This document shows positions 6,536-7,186 of a stretch of DNA of 7,186 nt, in pieces. A model generated the notes under the pieces. It was given only the letters and a program-made list of their open reading frames with translations. It was not told the DNA's origin and did not search any database. Both the position numbers and the translations under genes were made by a program. Source of the stretch: an uncultured bacterium (lineage in GTDB: Bacteria; Desulfobacterota; Binatia; HRBIN30); contig CALJUJ010000534.1 of NCBI GenBank assembly GCA_937975525.1, positions 1 through 7,186 on the forward strand, in the 5' to 3' direction. How positions within the stretch are numbered: position 1 is the stretch's first letter; the number at the start of each line of letters is the position of its first letter.

Positions 6536-6640
6536 CGGCGATTGCGGCGAACGGGGACCGCTTAGTGGCAACGCCGGTGGTGGTCAAGCCATTGCGGCGC
6601 GACGGTCGTGTCGCAGCCTGATCTTCACCGGGACGAGACG

Positions 6641-6724
6641 GGGAGAGACTCCCGGGCCGCGTAGCGGCCCGCAAGGTGCTTGCGCACCATGGGGCAGGGC
6701 GCTTGCCCACCAAGGGGTGTCCCC
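6641..6724. repeat. Cluster of five successive short stem-loops, possibly an interspersed extragenic repeat
   Basis: Five small hairpins follow one another within 84 bp. They are GGGAG/CTCCC (6641-6653, loop AGA), GGGCCGC/GCGGCCC (6654-6670, loop GTA), GGTGC/GCACC (6675-6688, loop TTGC), GGGCA/TGCCC (6692-6708, 7-nt loop) and GGGG/CCCC (6714-6724, loop TGT). The first two abut exactly. A 12-mer GCTTGCGCACCA (6678-6689) recurs as GCTTGCCCACCA (6701-6712), one mismatch and 23 bp apart. No U-run follows any stem, so these are not standard terminators. They resemble REP/BIME-type extragenic palindromes or a small structured RNA; copy number cannot be seen from one window. Confidence 0.5.
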
Positions 6725-6769
6725 GTCGATTCGCCAGAATCCAACGGAGACACTACGGGCGAGACTCGC

Positions 6770-6798
6770 TTGTCGGCGCGGCTCGGCCACGGTAGACC
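6770..6798 (+). promoter_or_regulatory. Candidate promoter of yggT
   Basis: TTGTCG (6770-6775, 4/6 to -35 consensus) is followed after 17 bp by TAGACC (6793-6798, 3/6 to -10 consensus). Transcription would start near 6805 and give a leader of about 27 nt. The hairpin cluster would then lie upstream of, not within, the transcript. The match is weak. Confidence 0.28.
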
Positions 6799-6818
6799 TT
6801 GCGCCAGGAGAGTGCTGC

Positions 6819-6825
6819 GGAAGGA
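6819..6825 (+). promoter_or_regulatory. Ribosome binding site of yggT
   Basis: GGAAGGA ends 6 nt before the ATG at 6832 and supports that start over an upstream start at 6799, which would put this site inside the coding region. Confidence 0.65.
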
Positions 6826-6831
6826 CCCACC

Positions 6832-7131
6832 ATGCCTTTGATTGCCAACTTCCTCGAAGCGATCGCCTACGTCCTCAGCCTCGTGCTGCGGGTCTACATG
6901 TGGGTCGTCATCGCCCGTGCGGTGCTCTCGTGGGTGAATCCCGATCCATACAACCCGATCGTGCGGTTCCTCTACAACGCGACCGAGCCGCTGCTGTACC
7001 GGATCCGCCGCGCGATTCCCGCCGTCGCCGGCGGTCTCGACCTCTCGCCGCTCATTCTCCTGCTGGGCATCTTCTTCCTGCAGATCTTCCTGGTGCAGAG
7101 CCTCGTCGACGTCGCCGGATCGCTGCCGTGA
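6832..7131 (+). CDS. yggT: YggT family integral membrane protein
   Basis: This small inner-membrane protein has 99 residues and two hydrophobic segments (about residues 8-32 and 68-93). The hallmark segment between them reads SWVNPDPYNPIVRFLYNATE, followed by PLLYRIRRAIP and GGLDLSPLILL, the standard YggT (DUF165-like short) signature. It carries one copy of the repeat; E. coli YggT has two and is about twice as long, whereas single-copy versions are common in other phyla. The family is linked to osmotic tolerance, cell division site proteins and membrane organisation in different bacteria, but its molecular activity is not established. The last codon overlaps the start of a YggU gene, the usual partner. 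The ATG at 6832 is chosen from the ribosome site and from family N-termini. Confidence 0.92.
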   Translation: MPLIANFLEAIAYVLSLVLRVYMWVVIARAVLSWVNPDPYNPIVRFLYNATEPLLYRIRRAIPAVAGGLDLSPLILLLGIFFLQIFLVQSLVDVAGSLP

Positions 7132-7186
7132 CGGCCCTACGCTTCCGCGTGCAGGTGCAGCCACGCGCGCGTCGGCCCCGCGTCGG
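7128..7186 (+). CDS. yggU: YggU / DUF167 family protein, N-terminal fragment at window edge
   Basis: A GTG at 7128 overlaps the yggT stop in a GTGA arrangement and opens a frame that runs off the right edge after 19 codons. The visible residues include LRFRVQVQPRARRPRV, which matches the family N-terminus (a beta strand ending in VQPRA followed by basic residues). YggU (UPF0235) is a small cytoplasmic protein of about 95-100 residues with no established activity, and it is commonly encoded directly after YggT. The overlap suggests translational coupling. The fragment is short, so the call rests on this motif and on gene order. Confidence 0.72.
   Translation, partial: MTALRFRVQVQPRARRPRV

Larger units (their letters stand above)
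6536..6831. other. Divergent intergenic region between the flippase-like gene and yggT
   Basis: I find no protein-coding gene in these 296 bp; the open frames crossing it have no family likeness. Near the minus-strand gene there is a TTGACC (6580-6585 on the minus strand), a possible -35 element with no convincing -10 partner. Near the plus-strand gene there is a weak promoter and a good ribosome site. The middle, 6641-6724, is a run of short stem-loops described separately. No tRNA or rRNA-like segment is recognisable. Confidence 0.6.

Noticed and set aside
5430..6713. A 427-codon minus-strand frame overlapping the flippase-like gene in another frame
   Set aside because: Its product is Arg/His-rich without helices, while the neighbouring frame gives eight membrane segments and family motifs.
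6654..6724. Stem-loops as rho-independent terminators
   Set aside because: No stem is followed by a T-run on either strand, and both flanking genes point away from the region, so no transcript needs to end here.
6625..7164. Minus-strand 179-codon frame across the intergenic region and yggT
   Set aside because: It lies opposite a clear YggT, is low-complexity in charged residues and passes through the stem-loop cluster; no support as a gene.

Overview
The window is uniformly G+C-rich, with strong GC preference at third codon positions, and is densely packed with genes. An LpxC lipid A enzyme, a penicillin-binding-type carboxypeptidase with a SPOR domain and an NtrY-type kinase point to a Gram-negative bacterium with an LPS outer membrane. 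The NtrX-like receiver and the RpiA subtype would fit a deltaproteobacterial-grade lineage (Myxococcota, Desulfobacterota or Binatota-like). That placement is inference, and I cannot assign a species.

Layout. Positions 1-553 (minus) hold most of ribose-5-phosphate isomerase A, which runs off the left edge. A 141-bp divergent intergenic region follows. Both start codons there lack a clear Shine-Dalgarno sequence, and each has a -10-like hexamer 6-7 nt upstream, so both transcripts may be leaderless. Positions 695-2923 (plus) encode an NtrY-like membrane histidine kinase with four TM segments, a periplasmic loop, HAMP, PAS, HisKA and HATPase domains. Seven bases later, 2931-4226 (plus) encodes one uninterrupted protein made of an NtrX-like receiver domain fused to a complete LpxC deacetylase. 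It converges on, and overlaps by 11 bp, a minus-strand D-alanyl-D-alanine carboxypeptidase with a C-terminal SPOR domain (4216-5370). Upstream of that on the same strand is an eight-helix flippase-like membrane protein of the UPF0104/LPG-synthase TM family (5447-6535). A 296-bp divergent intergenic region (6536-6831) carries a run of five short stem-loops. YggT (6832-7131) and the start of YggU (7128 onward) close the window on the plus strand.

How the genes fit together. The central pair is the notable part. An NtrY family kinase normally signals to NtrX, a sigma-54-dependent transcription activator. Here the receiver of that partner is joined to LpxC, the committed and normally most tightly regulated step of lipid A synthesis, with no AAA+ or DNA-binding domain left. 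The simplest reading is a two-component system whose output is enzymatic: an envelope sensor phosphorylates the receiver and sets LpxC activity or stability directly. All catalytic and phosphotransfer residues I can check are present in both proteins. The flanking genes (peptidoglycan carboxypeptidase, lipid flippase-like protein, YggT) also act on the envelope, which supports an envelope-homeostasis setting but does not prove joint regulation.
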